Shown here in pieces: positions 10,175 through 21,200 of a stretch of DNA of 64,000 bases. The notes beneath the pieces are model-generated. The model was not told the origin of the DNA. It made no database searches and saw only the letters and a program-made list of their open reading frames with translations. The position numbers and the translations under genes were made by a program. Source of the stretch: Chondromyces crocatus (GTDB taxonomy: Bacteria; Myxococcota_A; Polyangia; Polyangiales; Polyangiaceae); the NCBI RefSeq assembly GCF_001189295.1, contig NZ_CP012159.1, positions 7,270,525-7,334,524 of the forward strand, in the 5' to 3' direction. The first letter of the stretch is position 1. The number at the start of each line of letters is the position of its first letter.

Positions 10175-13100
10175 TCACATGTTACGCCGGTACTGGCCGC
10201 CGACTTCGTAGAGCGCGCTGGAGAGCTGGCCGAGCGTGCAGACCTTGCAAGCTTCCATGAGCGCCGCGAAGACGTTCCCGCCATCGAGGGCGGCGCGCTT
10301 GACGGCGTTCAGTGCGACCGGCCCGGTCGTCTCGTTGCGCTTCCAGAAGGCGTCGCGGGCGGCGATGGCATAGTCCTTCTCTTCCTTGTTGGCGCGGATG
10401 ACCTCCGGTGGCTGAGCGGTCGGTGAGCCACTGGGATCGAGGAAGGTGTTCACGCCGATGAGGGGCAGCTGGCCGTTGTGCTTGAGCGTCTCGTAGTAGA
10501 GCGACTCGTCCTGGATCTTGGAGCGCTGGTACATCCGCTCCATGGCACCGAGCACGCCGCCGCGCTCCGAAATCGCGCGGAACTCGGCAAGGACGGCGGC
10601 CTCGACGAGATCGGTCAGCTCCTCGACGATGAAGGAGCCCTGGGTCGGGTTCTCGTTCTTGGCGAGGCCGAACTCCTTGTTGATGATGAGCTGGATGGCG
10701 AGGGCGCGGCGCACGCTCTCCTCGGTCGGCGTGGTGATCGCTTCGTCGTACGCGTTCGTGTGGAGCGAGTTGCAGTTGTCCTGCAGGGCGAGGAGCGCCT
10801 GGAGGGTGGTGCGGATGTCGTTGAACGCGATCTCCTGGGCGTGGAGCGAGCGACCCGACGTCTGGATGTGGTACTTGAGCTTCTGCGAGCGGTCGTTGCC
10901 GTGGTACTTGTCGCGGATCGTCTTCGCCCAGATCCGGCGCGCCACGCGGCCGAGCACGGTGTACTCGGGGTCCATGCCGTTCGAGAAAAAGAACGAGAGG
11001 TTCGGCGCGAAGTCGTCGATGTTCATCCCGCGCGACAGGTAGTACTCGACGAAGGTGAAGCCGTTCGCGAGGGTGAAGGCGAGCTGGGAGACGGGGTTCG
11101 CGCCGGCCTCGGCGATGTGGTAGCCGGAGATCGAGACCGAGTAGAAGTTGCGGACCTTCTTGTCGATGAAGTGCTGCTGGATGTCGCCCATCAGGCGGAG
11201 GGCGAACTCGGTCGAGAAGATGCAGGTGTTCTGCGCCTGATCCTCCTTGAGGATGTCGGCCTGGACGGTGCCTCGCACCGCCGAGAGGGTGGCGGCCCGG
11301 ATCTTCTCGTAGGTCTCTGCCGGAAGGACCTCGTCGCCCGAGACGCCGAGGAGCATGAGCCCCAGGCCGTCGTTCCCTTCGGGCAAGGCGCCCTGGTAGG
11401 TGGGGCGCGGGACGCCGCGCTGCGCGAAGATCTCGGTGATCTTCTGCTCGACCTCCTCGACCTTGCCCTGGGCGCGGATCCACTTCTCACACTGCTGATC
11501 GATGGCGGCGTTGAGGAAGAAGCCGAGAAGCATCGGCGCCGGGCCGTTGATGGTCATCGACACCGAGGTGCTGGGATCGGCGAGATCGAAGCCGGAGTAG
11601 AGCTTCTTGGCGTCGTCGACGTTGGCGATGGACACGCCGGAGTTGCCGACCTTGCCGTAGATGTCGGGGCGGAAGTCGGGGTCTTCGCCGTAGAGGGTGA
11701 CGGAGTCGAACGCCGTCGAGAGGCGCTTCGCGGGGAGGCCGCGTGAGACGTAGTGGAAGCGCTTGTTGGTGCGCTCGGCGCCGCCCTCGCCGGCGAACAT
11801 GCGTGCCGGGTCCTCGTTCTCTCGCTTGAGCGGGAAGACGCCCGAGGTGAAGGGGAACTGGCCTGGAGGGCTCTCGCGGAGCAGCCAGGTGAGGATGTCG
11901 CCCCAGTCTTCGTACTTGGGCAGGGAGACCTTGGGGATGCGGAGGTGGGAGAGCGTCTCGGAGACGAGATCGAGTTCGATGATCTTGTCGCGCACCTGGA
12001 ACTGGTACTTCGCGGCGGCGTAGCGGCGCTTGGTGGCGGGCCAGTCGGCGAGGAGCTTCTTGCACTCGGGCGCGAGGCGCGCATCGAGGTCGTTGTAGAG
12101 GTCGACCAGCTCGGTGAGGAAGGCGGGCTCGCCCTCGATCTTCTCGGTGACGTGTACGACGTCAGAGGGCCCGGTCGGCTCGACGATCTCCAGCCGCTTC
12201 TTGCCGACGTTGGCACGGAGGGCCTCGATGGTTCCGTGGAGCTGGTACATGCGGCGCGCGATCGCCGCCTGGGCGCGCACGAAGCCGTCGTACCCTTCGC
12301 AGGTCTCGACGATCTCGGCGAGGTAACGCGTCCGCTCGGGGGGGATGATCCAGCGCTTCTCGCTCATCCCGTCCGTGATCTCGATCTGCGACTTCAGCGG
12401 GGCCCCGGTGCGGTGGGCGACGACGTCGATGATGGCCCCGTACAGGCGGTTCATGCCCGGATCGTTGAACTGTGAGGCGATCGTCCCGTGGACGGGGAGT
12501 TCGGACTCCGGCTTGTCGAAGGCGGTGTGGTTGCGCCGCCACTGCTTGCGGACGTCGCGGAGGGCGTCGAGGGAGCCGCGCTTGTCGAACTTGTTGATCG
12601 CGATGATGTCGGCGAAGTCGAGCATGTCGATCTTCTCGAGCTGCGTCGCGGCGCCGTACTCGGCGGTCATGATGTAGAGCGAGACGTCGGCGTGCTCGGT
12701 GATCTCGGTGTCGGACTGGCCGATGCCGGAGGTCTCGACGATGATCAGGTCGAAGCCCGCAGCGCGGCAGATCTCGATCGACTCGCGGACGTGCTTGGAG
12801 AGCGCGAGGTTCGACTGCCGCGTGGCGAGGGAGCGCATGTAGACGCGCCGGTCGTCGATGGCGTTCATGCGGATCCGGTCGCCGAGGAGGGCGCCGCCGG
12901 ACTTGCGCTTCGAGGGATCGACGGAGAGAACCGCGATCGATTTGTCGGTGAAGTCGGTGAGGAAGCGGCGCACCAGTTCGTCGATGAGGCTCGACTTGCC
13001 TGCGCCGCCGGTGCCGGTGATGCCGAGCACAGGGACGCTGGCGGAAGCGAGCCGCGGCGCCAGCTCCTTGCGCAGCACGTCACCTGCCTCCGGGAAGTTC

Positions 13101-13630
13101 TCGGCGATGGTGATCAGGGAGGCGATGGTGGCGGGATCCCGCTCCGGGAGGCGCGGGAGGAGCGAGGCGAAATCGGGCGATCGCTTCTCGAAATCACACT
13201 CGGTGAGGAGGTGATCGATCATCCCCTGCAACCCCATCGCGCGCCCGTCGTCGGGGGAGTAGATGCGCGCGACGCCGTACTCGTGGAGTTCGTCGATCTC
13301 GGTGGGGAGGATGGTGCCTCCTCCACCGCCGAAGACCTTGATGTTCGCGCCTGCCTCGCGGAGCAGGTCGATCATGTACTTGAAGTACTCGACGTGGCCG
13401 CCCTGGTACGAGGTGATGGCGATGCCCTGCACGTCCTCCTGGATCGCGCAGCGGACGATCTCGGCGACCGAGCGGTTGTGACCCAGGTGGATGACCTCGG
13501 CGCCCGACGCCTGCATGAGGCGGCGCATGACGTTGATCGCCGCGTCGTGGCCGTCGAACAGCGAGGCTGCGGTCACGATCCGAACGTGGTGGCGAAGCTT
13601 GTAGGGCGATGCGGCAGATGCTGGCTTCAC
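10175..13630 (-). CDS. icmF: Fused isobutyryl-CoA mutase IcmF
   Basis: 1151 aa with the IcmF order. The cobalamin-binding domain comes first (DGHD at 26-29), then a MeaI-type GTPase ([10 protein letters not shown] near 205-214, [16 protein letters not shown]), then the acyl-CoA mutase barrel with [22 protein letters not shown] and [10 protein letters not shown]. The cobalamin motif reads DGHDAA, usual in IcmF. The family isomerises isobutyryl-/butyryl-CoA and sometimes pivalyl-/isovaleryl-CoA; the Phe in RFHY fits IcmF rather than methylmalonyl-CoA mutase. The start codon is GTG at 13630, with only a distant GGAG. It is first gene of the operon; a structured inverted repeat lies just upstream. 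Confidence 0.93.
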   Translation of the reverse strand: MKPASAASPYKLRHHVRIVTAASLFDGHDAAINVMRRLMQASGAEVIHLGHNRSVAEIVRCAIQEDVQGIAITSYQGGHVEYFKYMIDLLREAGANIKVFGGGGGTILPTEIDELHEYGVARIYSPDDGRAMGLQGMIDHLLTECDFEKRSPDFASLLPRLPERDPATIASLITIAENFPEAGDVLRKELAPRLASASVPVLGITGTGGAGKSSLIDELVRRFLTDFTDKSIAVLSVDPSKRKSGGALLGDRIRMNAIDDRRVYMRSLATRQSNLALSKHVRESIEICRAAGFDLIIVETSGIGQSDTEITEHADVSLYIMTAEYGAATQLEKIDMLDFADIIAINKFDKRGSLDALRDVRKQWRRNHTAFDKPESELPVHGTIASQFNDPGMNRLYGAIIDVVAHRTGAPLKSQIEITDGMSEKRWIIPPERTRYLAEIVETCEGYDGFVRAQAAIARRMYQLHGTIEALRANVGKKRLEIVEPTGPSDVVHVTEKIEGEPAFLTELVDLYNDLDARLAPECKKLLADWPATKRRYAAAKYQFQVRDKIIELDLVSETLSHLRIPKVSLPKYEDWGDILTWLLRESPPGQFPFTSGVFPLKRENEDPARMFAGEGGAERTNKRFHYVSRGLPAKRLSTAFDSVTLYGEDPDFRPDIYGKVGNSGVSIANVDDAKKLYSGFDLADPSTSVSMTINGPAPMLLGFFLNAAIDQQCEKWIRAQGKVEEVEQKITEIFAQRGVPRPTYQGALPEGNDGLGLMLLGVSGDEVLPAETYEKIRAATLSAVRGTVQADILKEDQAQNTCIFSTEFALRLMGDIQQHFIDKKVRNFYSVSISGYHIAEAGANPVSQLAFTLANGFTFVEYYLSRGMNIDDFAPNLSFFFSNGMDPEYTVLGRVARRIWAKTIRDKYHGNDRSQKLKYHIQTSGRSLHAQEIAFNDIRTTLQALLALQDNCNSLHTNAYDEAITTPTEESVRRALAIQLIINKEFGLAKNENPTQGSFIVEELTDLVEAAVLAEFRAISERGGVLGAMERMYQRSKIQDESLYYETLKHNGQLPLIGVNTFLDPSGSPTAQPPEVIRANKEEKDYAIAARDAFWKRNETTGPVALNAVKRAALDGGNVFAALMEACKVCTLGQLSSALYEVGGQYRRNM

Positions 13631-13652
13631 GCGCGAAAACTAGCAGCTCCTT

Positions 13653-13701
13653 CGAAATTCCGCGCCCCCCGCGAGGGGCTGGAGCGAGATGGGGAATTTC
13701 G
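13653..13701. promoter_or_regulatory. Inverted repeat upstream of icmF
   Basis: CGAAATTCC (13653-13661) and GGAATTTCG (13693-13701) form a perfect 9-base inverted repeat with a 31-base spacer that holds a second small hairpin (CCCC-GCGA-GGGG). It sits 23 bases before the icmF start codon. It could be an operator or a leader-RNA structure; too short for a cobalamin riboswitch, none of whose conserved boxes was seen. Confidence 0.4.
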
Positions 13702-13855
13702 CCGCGTTGTTCCGCTGGACCACCCGAGCAGACCGTAGTTAGTGTTCTCGGGCGGAGACTCGTCCACGTGGCGCCGCGCGTTCTGGCGCCTCGTGCCGAG
13801 AGGCCTCATCGAGCAGCGCGAGCCGCGGTTCCATGGGCTTCGTGTACGCTCGGTG

Positions 13856-14878
13856 TCACGCCGGCGCATCACTCGCCACCGTCAGCACCGCGGCTCCCGT
13901 GAGGTGTCCAGCGCGCAGATCCGCGAGCGCGATGGCGGCCTCGGCCAGGGGGTAAGGCACGATCTCCGTGCGAAGGGGCACCTTGGAGCACAGGGCGAGG
14001 AACGCTTCGCCGTCGCGCCGGGTGAGGTTGGCGACAGAGCGGAGGACCCGCTCTCCCCAGAGCAGCTCGTACGGAAATGACGGGATGGCGCTCATGTGGA
14101 TGCCGCCGCAGACGACGGTCCCCCCTCGGGCGACCGCGCGGAGCGCGGCTGGTACCAGTTCCCCCGCGGGCGCGAAGATCAGCGCAGCGTCCAGCTCTTC
14201 CGGGGGCAGGGCCGTCGAGGGGCCAGCCCAGACGGCCCCGAGGGATCGTGCGAACGCCTCTGCGCGCGTGTCTCCAGGCCGCACGAAAGCGAAGACTTTG
14301 CGCCCCTCGTGCCTGGCGACCTGAGCGATGAGGTGGGCTGCAGCGCCGAAGCCATAGAGCCCGAGTCGCTCGGCGTCTCCCGCCGCCAGGAGCGTTCGGT
14401 AACCGATGAGCCCAGCGCAGAGCAGGGGTGCCAGGTCGGCGTCGGCGTGGCCGTCCGGCAGGTCGAGGCAGAAGCGTTCGTCGGCGACGACGTACTCGGC
14501 ATAGCCTCCGTCGAGCTGGTAGCCCGTGAAGCGCGCCTCACCGCAGAGGTTCTCTCGCTCGGAGAGGCAGTAGCGGCAGTGGCCGCAGGTCCAGCCGAGC
14601 CACGGGACGCCGACGCGCGCGCCGGGCCGGAAGCGCCCTCCCCTCCCCTGGCAGGAGACGACCTCACCCACGATCTCGTGGCCCAGGATCAGCGGGAGCT
14701 TCGGATCGGGAAGGTCGCCATCGACGACGTGGAGATCGGTGCGGCAGACGGCGCACGCCCGGACCCGCAGGAGCACCTGCCCGGGAGCGACGTCGGGTAT
14801 CGGGACCCAGGCGGGTCGCAGAGGGGTTCCGACGCGATCGAGGACCATGGCGCGCATACGCTCGGCTCGTCTCATCAT
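13856..14878 (-). CDS. Zinc-dependent alcohol dehydrogenase
   Basis: 340 aa MDR-family enzyme. Catalytic-zinc residues appear in CAVCRTDLH and GHEIVGEV. The four-cysteine structural zinc lobe is CGHCRYCLSERENLC. A Rossmann region follows with LYGFGAAAHLIAQVA (GxGxxA form). It resembles the AdhA-type dehydrogenases often found in bacterial stress-gene clusters. The site GGAGG lies 3-6 bases before two adjacent ATGs (14878, 14875). It follows the two CBS genes closely on the same strand, so a three-gene unit is likely. The substrate is unknown. Confidence 0.88.
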   Translation of the reverse strand: MMRRAERMRAMVLDRVGTPLRPAWVPIPDVAPGQVLLRVRACAVCRTDLHVVDGDLPDPKLPLILGHEIVGEVVSCQGRGGRFRPGARVGVPWLGWTCGHCRYCLSERENLCGEARFTGYQLDGGYAEYVVADERFCLDLPDGHADADLAPLLCAGLIGYRTLLAAGDAERLGLYGFGAAAHLIAQVARHEGRKVFAFVRPGDTRAEAFARSLGAVWAGPSTALPPEELDAALIFAPAGELVPAALRAVARGGTVVCGGIHMSAIPSFPYELLWGERVLRSVANLTRRDGEAFLALCSKVPLRTEIVPYPLAEAAIALADLRAGHLTGAAVLTVASDAPA

Positions 14879-14903
14879 GGACCTCCAGCGCGCGGGACGC
14901 GGC

Positions 14904-15323
14904 TCAGCTCAGCAGTCCGCGGAGGAGGTCGACGTAGCTGACGATTCCGACGAGCATGCCGTCACCGTCGACGACCGGGACCGCTCCGATCTTGTGTTCG
15001 AGCATGAGCTCCATGAGTTCCGTCACGTCCGCCTCCGGGTCGACGCTCACCACATTGCTGCTCATGATCGACGACACGGGGAGGCGTCCGTGCTTCAACG
15101 CGCCACCGACGGTCTCGGCATCCTGGGCGTAAAGCACGAGGAAGGGGCGCAGATCGCGATCGCTCACGATTCCGACGAGGTTCTGGTCGTCGTCCAGCAC
15201 CGGCAAATGACGGAACTCCAGCGTCTGGAGGACCTCCACGGCTTCGCTGATGGGGTCACTCATCCGCACGGTGCGTGGATTCTCGGTCATGAGGGTGGTG
15301 GCGCTGATCCGAGGGAGTTGCAT
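14904..15323 (-). CDS. CBS-domain protein
   Basis: About 139 aa from MQLPRISATTLMTENP; an upstream in-frame ATG at 15380 would add 19 residues but has no ribosome-binding site. It contains two CBS repeats, each with the pattern of a buried strand followed by GIVSDRDLRP or GIVSYVDLLR. CBS pairs bind adenine nucleotides and act as energy sensors. Nothing else is fused to it. It sits between another CBS protein and the alcohol dehydrogenase, 24 bases before the latter. Confidence 0.85.
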   Translation of the reverse strand: MQLPRISATTLMTENPRTVRMSDPISEAVEVLQTLEFRHLPVLDDDQNLVGIVSDRDLRPFLVLYAQDAETVGGALKHGRLPVSSIMSSNVVSVDPEADVTELMELMLEHKIGAVPVVDGDGMLVGIVSYVDLLRGLLS

Positions 15324-15401
15324 GTTGCTCGCGGTCGTTGCAAACCCAGGACCAGCCGCTCTCGATGGCTTCGGTGGCATGGCGCGGTGCGCGCGCGCCG
15401 C

Positions 15402-15854
15402 TCAGAGGCGCCGATGCGCTTCGATGTTCTGCTCTCGAATCACGAGGGCCGACAGCTCGGAGAGCTCGTCCGAGAGGAACCCGAGGAGATCGTCGAATGC
15501 GATGATGCCCAGGATGGCGCCTTCCTCGTTCACCACCGGGATGCGGCGGATCCCGGCGTGGCGCATCCGCCGGATGGTGTCGAGGAGGCTCTCGTTCTCT
15601 CGCGCGGTGGTCAGCGGCTCGGTGACGAGATCGCCCACCTGGATCGACTCCAGGTAGGCGCTGGCCAGCGCGACGACCTCGACGACGATGTCGCGATCGG
15701 TGACGATCCCGATGGGCTTCAGGCCGTCCACCTCGTCGACGACCACCAGGCTCCCGACGTGATGCGCTCGCATGCGTCGCGCTGCTTCGAGCACCTTGTC
15801 CGTCTTTCCAATGGTGACGACGCGCCGATTACAGAACTCGCCGACGGTGACCAT
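15402..15854 (-). CDS. CBS-domain protein
   Basis: 150 aa with two CBS motifs: VVTIGKTDKVLEAARRMR...GIVTDRDIVVEV, and LTTARENESLLDTIRRMR...GIIAFDDLLGFL. The ATG at 15854 follows a strong AGGAGG with a 5-base gap. It leads a probable operon with the second CBS protein and the alcohol dehydrogenase. Likely role: a small adenylate-binding regulatory protein in the stress island; partner unknown. The 188 bases upstream (15855-16042) hold the promoter region, where no clear element could be picked. Confidence 0.87.
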   Translation of the reverse strand: MVTVGEFCNRRVVTIGKTDKVLEAARRMRAHHVGSLVVVDEVDGLKPIGIVTDRDIVVEVVALASAYLESIQVGDLVTEPLTTARENESLLDTIRRMRHAGIRRIPVVNEEGAILGIIAFDDLLGFLSDELSELSALVIREQNIEAHRRL

Positions 15855-16042
15855 GAGCGCCTCCTTGGACAGGTGTTCCTTGGGACCGGAGGCAGGAGTG
15901 GAGAACCCCTCGCCGCTCCCGACCTGATGCGCGTCGCATCGAGGAGCGGTCGACGTCCCCGGCCGGAGGATTCAGGGGGTCTTTCCGTTGCGACGTCGCA
16001 TCCGGGGTGGCCAGAGAGGCCGGTTTTCTTCGTCGTGAGCCC

Positions 16043-16807
16043 TCATGTTCGAGGGATCGGGCGCCTGCATTCGAGGAAGATTCCTGGCCACTTGTCCTGG
16101 TAGTCAGCCCAGAAGGCTTCGCCATGCAGAGCGAGCCCTTCAGGCGACAGCTCCGGAAGGTGCCAGCGGAGCGATGTGAAGCCAGCGCGCTCGAAGACGG
16201 AGGCGACGGTGTCCCGGCTCCAGAGGTGATTCGTGAGCTTCGGCGTCGCGTCGGGCCCCAGGTGAAGGACGAAATCGATGGGATCACCATCCCGAACATC
16301 GGGCCCGACGAAAAAGTCGATCCCGTACTTGCGGTAATATCCCGGGATCCGGCTGAGATCGGGGTTCACGAAATAGGTGACGAGGCGGCCACCAGGCACG
16401 AGCCCGTCGAAGGCGCCACGAGCCATCTGGAACAGCTCGTCGCGCGTCCTCGCATAGCCGAGGAGGTACACCGCGACGACGCAATCGAACGCGCCGAGGT
16501 CGCCGAGCTGCGCGGCATCCTGCACCACAACCGCAATGCCCAGGGGCTGCCTCGCCTCATGCTCGCGTGCAACCCGCACCATGTCCTCGGAAGCGTCGGC
16601 TCCCACCACCCGTGCCGCGCCCCACCGTCGGAGCGCTCGCGTGAAGATGCCGGTCCCGCAGGCGAGATCCAGCACGGACTGCCCCGAGAGAGCGCCGAGC
16701 CGACGGAAGAGCGAGTAGGCCTCGACGTGCTCGCGATACGGCAGCAGCGCGAAGGTTCGATCGTAGTCGTCACCGATGCCCGCGTACATGTCGTGCCGAT
16801 CGTTCAT
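16043..16807 (-). CDS. Class I SAM-dependent methyltransferase
   Basis: 254 aa. Motif I is VLDLACGTGIF, followed by the acidic end of strand 2 (VGADASEDMV) and motif IV FDCVVAVYLLGYA. Residues near LSRIPGYYRKYGIDFFVGP form a substrate-binding insertion. The ATG at 16807 has GGAGGG 4 bases upstream. It lies 54 bases after the cysteine-rich gene on the same strand. The methyl acceptor cannot be predicted; it is not an obvious part of the NRPS cluster. Confidence 0.84.
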   Translation of the reverse strand: MNDRHDMYAGIGDDYDRTFALLPYREHVEAYSLFRRLGALSGQSVLDLACGTGIFTRALRRWGAARVVGADASEDMVRVAREHEARQPLGIAVVVQDAAQLGDLGAFDCVVAVYLLGYARTRDELFQMARGAFDGLVPGGRLVTYFVNPDLSRIPGYYRKYGIDFFVGPDVRDGDPIDFVLHLGPDATPKLTNHLWSRDTVASVFERAGFTSLRWHLPELSPEGLALHGEAFWADYQDKWPGIFLECRRPIPRT

Positions 16808-16861
16808 CCGGCCCTCCAGCGATGTCGTCTCGTCCGACCTCCCCGTTTCGCTGTCTGCGGC

Positions 16862-17440
16862 TCAGCCCAGGGGGAACCCATCCATGCCGTCCTCCGGTCC
16901 CTCCTGCGGGCGCAGCCGCACGAAGTTCTTGAAGGCACGTCCCAGCTCCGCCGACAGGGCCTTCACCGCGCTGAGCTGCCCTCGCTCACGAAGCTCGTCT
17001 TCCAGCTCCCGGCAGAGGTAGCGCACGCAGATGTTCGGCCGGTGCTCGGGGCGAAGCGAGCACCCCGTCGGGCCACGAAACACGCAGCCTGCGTGAGCCG
17101 CATGGGGCGGCATGAGGTCGAAGTGGGAGGTCCCGGCGAAACGCAGAGCGGCGACCTCATCGTCGGTGAAGACGCCCTCGGTGCGCCCGCTGCAGCAGTG
17201 CCCACCCTGCCACTGGCCGGCTGGAAGGGGGTGTCCCTTGGCGCAGCCGCCGCAAGAGGTGACCTCGGAGAGCGCCGCGGAAAGGGCGAGGCGCTGTCGG
17301 CGCAGCTCCTGCGCAGCCTCGTCCTCCGCTTGCGTGGGAGGGCGCACGGCGGCGAACCGGCGTCGCAGCGCGGCGAGGTCGTCAGCGCGGGTCCGAGGGT
17401 GTCGGAGCCGGTCGATGAGATGGTGGGCCGCGATGAGCAT
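16862..17440 (-). CDS. Cysteine-rich, YkgJ-like putative metal- or Fe-S-binding protein
   Basis: 192 aa from MLIAAHHLIDRL. Cysteines are spaced as in zinc/iron-chelating YkgJ-type proteins: SCGGCAKG, GHCCSG, GCVF, GCSL, NICVRYLC. The N-terminal half is helical and charged. A GTG at 17449 is an equally possible start; neither has a good ribosome-binding site. The gene is divergent from hsp20 and shares its 214-bp upstream region. The family is uncharacterised in detail; metal binding is inferred from the cysteine spacing alone. Confidence 0.68.
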   Translation of the reverse strand: MLIAAHHLIDRLRHPRTRADDLAALRRRFAAVRPPTQAEDEAAQELRRQRLALSAALSEVTSCGGCAKGHPLPAGQWQGGHCCSGRTEGVFTDDEVAALRFAGTSHFDLMPPHAAHAGCVFRGPTGCSLRPEHRPNICVRYLCRELEDELRERGQLSAVKALSAELGRAFKNFVRLRPQEGPEDGMDGFPLG

Positions 17441-17608
17441 GGGCGTCACCGTAGCGCACCCGGCCGGCGCCGCGTACGAGGACGTCGCCCCCCAAGGGGA
17501 AAGCGTGGCGCGGAAGAACTGCCGCGATGGGCCACGCCCGCCCGCGTCGTGAGGCCCTTCGGCGGCCGTGAGTTTCGGTCCAGATCGGGTCCTCGGGGGC
17601 CCATTGAC

Positions 17609-17624
17609 TGGCCGCAACGACGCC
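17609..17624 (+). promoter_or_regulatory. Candidate sigma-54 promoter of hsp20
   Basis: TGGCCGCAACGACGCC has TGGC at -24 and GC at -12 with exact GG-N10-GC spacing. The TT of the -12 box is replaced by AC. It lies 31 bases before the hsp20 ATG and leaves room for the ribosome-binding site in a short leader. Confidence 0.4.
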
Positions 17625-17654
17625 ACATGCTTGCTGCGAAGAAAGGAGGCCACC

Positions 17655-18185
17655 ATGGCAAACATGATTCGCAAGGGAGAACGTGGGCCTGGCTCCTTGG
17701 TGCGCAGCAACGATCCCCTTCGAATGGATCCGCTCCAGATGATGCGCGACCTGTTCCGCTGGGACCCCTTCCGGGAGATGCAGCCCATGGGTACCCTGGC
17801 AGAGCGCGTCTTCAACCCCGAGGTGGAGTTCAAGGAGACGAAGGACGCGTACCTCTGCAAGGCGGATCTACCTGGTATCCAGGAAAAGGATCTCGAGATC
17901 TCCGTCACCGGGAATCGGCTCCACATCCGTGGGCGGCGCGAGGAAGAGGAGACCCATGAAGAGGACCGGTACTACGCCTACGAGCGCAGCTACGGCAGCT
18001 TCAGCCGCTCGTTCACCCTGCCGGAGGGGGCCAATGCGGACGAGGTCACGGCCGAGCTGAAGGACGGCGTGCTCGACATTCGCATTCCGAAACGGGCCGA
18101 CGTGCAAGCGCGTCGCGTCTCGTTGCAGTCGCCCCGAGAGCAGCAAGAAAAGGGGAAGGTCGAGGACAAGAAGAAGGCCGCTTGA
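17655..18185 (+). CDS. Hsp20 / alpha-crystallin small heat-shock protein
   Basis: 176 aa from MANMIRKGERGPGS. The ATG at 17655 has AGGAGG 5 bases upstream, which decides against a longer reading from 17568. The alpha-crystallin domain spans about 55-155 (KADLPGIQEKDLEISV, RSFTLPEGANADEV, LKDGVLDIRIPK). The N-terminal arm has the bacterial RDLFRWDPFREM helix and the tail is charged (KGKVEDKKKAA). Small Hsps hold unfolding proteins for refolding. A candidate sigma-54 promoter precedes it. The 111 bases to the end of the next gene contain nothing recognisable. Confidence 0.94.
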   Translation: MANMIRKGERGPGSLVRSNDPLRMDPLQMMRDLFRWDPFREMQPMGTLAERVFNPEVEFKETKDAYLCKADLPGIQEKDLEISVTGNRLHIRGRREEEETHEEDRYYAYERSYGSFSRSFTLPEGANADEVTAELKDGVLDIRIPKRADVQARRVSLQSPREQQEKGKVEDKKKAA

Positions 18186-18296
18186 GCTGGAGGACGCGCG
18201 AGGGTGCATGGGCTCTCGGGCGTCGCGCCCACGTCGCCGTCGACCGGGAGCCGCCTCTCTGGCTCACCGTCGGCGGCGACGCCGCTTCCGCGCGCC

Positions 18297-21200
18297 TCAG
18301 GCTGCCTTGTCCTGGCGTCGCTTGGTGGCGATGCTCTTCACGGCTTTATCGAAGGACTCGGCGAAGGCGTCGACCCCTTCGTCCTCCAGGGTTCGCGTCA
18401 CCTCGTCGAGGTCGATCCCCAGCGTCTTCAGTCGAGCGAGCTGCTGGTGCGCTTCAGCGCGCTCCTGCTCCAGCCGTGGCTCGGGGTCACCATGGTCGAG
18501 GTAGGCCTCGAAGCACTCGGGCGTCATGGTGTCGACCGTCTGGGCGCCGACGAGCGCCTCGGCGTAGTAGGTGTCGGGATAGTGCGGGTCTTTCGGGGAA
18601 GTCGACCCCCACAGGAGTCGCTGAGGGCGAGCACCGTACGCCGCGAGCCTCTTCCACCGCTCTCCTGAGTAGGCATGCTCGAACGCCTCGTAGGCGATCT
18701 TCGCATTGGCGATTGCAATGCGACCTCTCAGCGCCTTGCCCTGCGCTTCCGACGACGAGGGGAGGGCGTCGAGCGCCTTGTCGACCTTGGCGTCGACCCG
18801 CGAGACGAAGAAGCTCGCCACGGAGGCGATCCGGTCGATGGGCTCGTTCGCGGCGATGCGCGCCTCCAGGGCGCGGAAGTACGCCTCCACCACCTCGAGG
18901 TAACGGGAGACGGAGAAGAGCAGGGTGACGTTGACGTTGATGCCGGCAGTGAGGCTCTGCTCGATGGCGGGCAACCCATCGCGGGTGCCAGGGATCTTCA
19001 CCATGAGGTTGGGCCGCTCGACCTGGTTCCAGAGCCGTCGTGCCGTCTCGATGGATCCGGCGGTGTCCCGCGCGAGAGAGGGGGCTATCTCGATCGAGGC
19101 CAGGCCGTCCACCCCATGAGAGCTGTCGTAGAGCGGCCGAAACAGGTCGCACGCCAGCTCGAGGTCCCGCACCATGAGCCGCTCCAGGATGGCCTCGTTC
19201 GTGTCCGGCGCCGAGGCGCGCTGGATGAGATCGTCGTAATCGTTGGAGCTCGCAATGGCTTTCTGGAAGATCGTCGGATTCGACGTGAGGCCACGGAGAC
19301 CGTCCTGTCGAATCCTGCGCTCCAGCTCGCCACCACGGAGCAATGAAGAGTCGATGAAGTCGAGCCAGACACTCTGTCCCAGCTCTGCCAGCCGCTGAAT
19401 CGGATTCATGGCTGTGGCGCATGCACCGGGCTTGCCAGAATGCGGTCTCGGCGCCGGCTGACTCGCAGTGCCGTGATCCGTGGTGGCGGAGACGCCGATC
19501 AGGCGCTCGGCCGCATTCACGATGCTCTCCGCGTCGATTCCAGCGGCCTGCAGGAGCTGCTCCGGCGTACCTGAGCTGGGCATATCCCTCACGGCCAGGT
19601 GCGCGAGACGGGCCAGGACGGGCTCATCCGCGGCGAGGGCCTCTCGGACGGCATCGCCGAGGCCTCCTTCGGCCCAGTGATCCTCCACGATGATCAGGTG
19701 GCCGCCCGTCGCTCGGACCGCAGCGCGAAGCTGGCCGGCGTCGATGGGCTTGATGCTGTAGGCGTCGATCACCCGGGCGTGAATCCCCCGCGCTTCGAGC
19801 GTCTCGTGCGCTTTCAGGGCTTCGTGGACGGTGATGCCTGCCGCGACGATGGTCACGCGGTCGTCGGCCGACTCGCGGAGCACCTTGCTCCCGCCTGCGG
19901 GAAATGACGCGCCGGCCTCGTACAGGACGGGCGTCTTCCCGCGGGTCGTCCTGAGGTAGACGATCCCTTGCTGCTCCGCCATGGCGGCCACGAGCTGTGC
20001 CGTCTGGTTGGCGCAGCACGGGTAGTAGACGGTGCTTCCGTGGACGGCGCGCATCATGGCGAGGTCTTCGAGCCCCATCTGCGAGGGCCCGTCCTCGCCG
20101 ATGGCGACGCCTGCGTGGGAGCCGCAGAGGCGGAGGTTCGCCCTGGAGACGGCCGCCATTCTGATGAAATCGTACGCTCTGGTGAGGAATGCAGCGAAGG
20201 TCGAGGCGAAGGGGACCTTGCGCCGGACGCTCATCCCCACCGCCGCAGCCACCATCTGCTGCTCGGAGATGAACATCTCGAAGTAGCGGCCGGGATGCGC
20301 TTTCGCGAAGAGCTCCGCATACGTCGAGTTGTTCACCTCCGCGTCGAGCACCACGGTGTCTGGCCGGGCTGCTCCGAGCGCTGCGAGGGCCTCCCCGTAA
20401 GCCTTGCGTGTGGCCACCTCTTCGGAAGGCTCGTAGGTCGGGAGGTCCACAGGCTTCACCTGGTGCACCTCGGGGGCCTCCCGGGCGATCGGTCGGTGGG
20501 GCTCGATCACGGCGTTGCGCACGCCGCCGAGCGCCTCGATGGCCTTCTTGCACTGCTCCTCGTCGAGCGTCTTGCCGTGCCAGCCATCCTTGTCCTCGAC
20601 GAGCGCCACTCCTTTACCCTTCACGGTGCGGGCGATGATCAACGTGGGCGTGTCGGTGGGCTGGACGGCTTCCGCATAGGCCTCGGAAATGGCGGCGAGA
20701 TCATGGCCGTCGACTTCCAGGGCGCGCCAGCCGAAGGCGCGTGCGCGCTGTGCGTACGCAGAGGCGTTCCACCCCAGGGGGGTCTCCCCGCGTTGCCCGA
20801 GGCGGTTCATGTCGAGGATCGCGATGAGATTCCCCAGGCCATAGTGACGTGCGTGCTCGAAGGCCTCCCAGACGGAGCCCTCGGACATCTCGCTGTCACC
20901 GAGCAGGACCCAGGTGCGGTAAGGCAGCGCGTCGAGGAACTTCCCACAGAGCGCGATGCCCACGGCGATCGGCAAGCCCTGGCCCAGAGAGCCCGTGGCG
21001 ACGTCCACCCAGGGAACGAGGGGGGTCGGGTGTCCTTCCAGGCGGCTCCCGAAGGTCCGGTACGACAGGAGCTCCGACGCGGAGACGACGCCCATCCCCC
21101 TGAGGAGTGCGTAGAGGAGCGGGGACGCATGCCCCTTGGAGAAGACCAGGTGATCGTTGCTGGGGTTCGTCGGATGCTCGAGGTCCCAGCGCAGGTGGTC

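Noticed and set aside
13631-13855. Cobalamin riboswitch before icmF
   Set aside because: The region has hairpins but none of the conserved B12-box sequence, and is too short between the genes.
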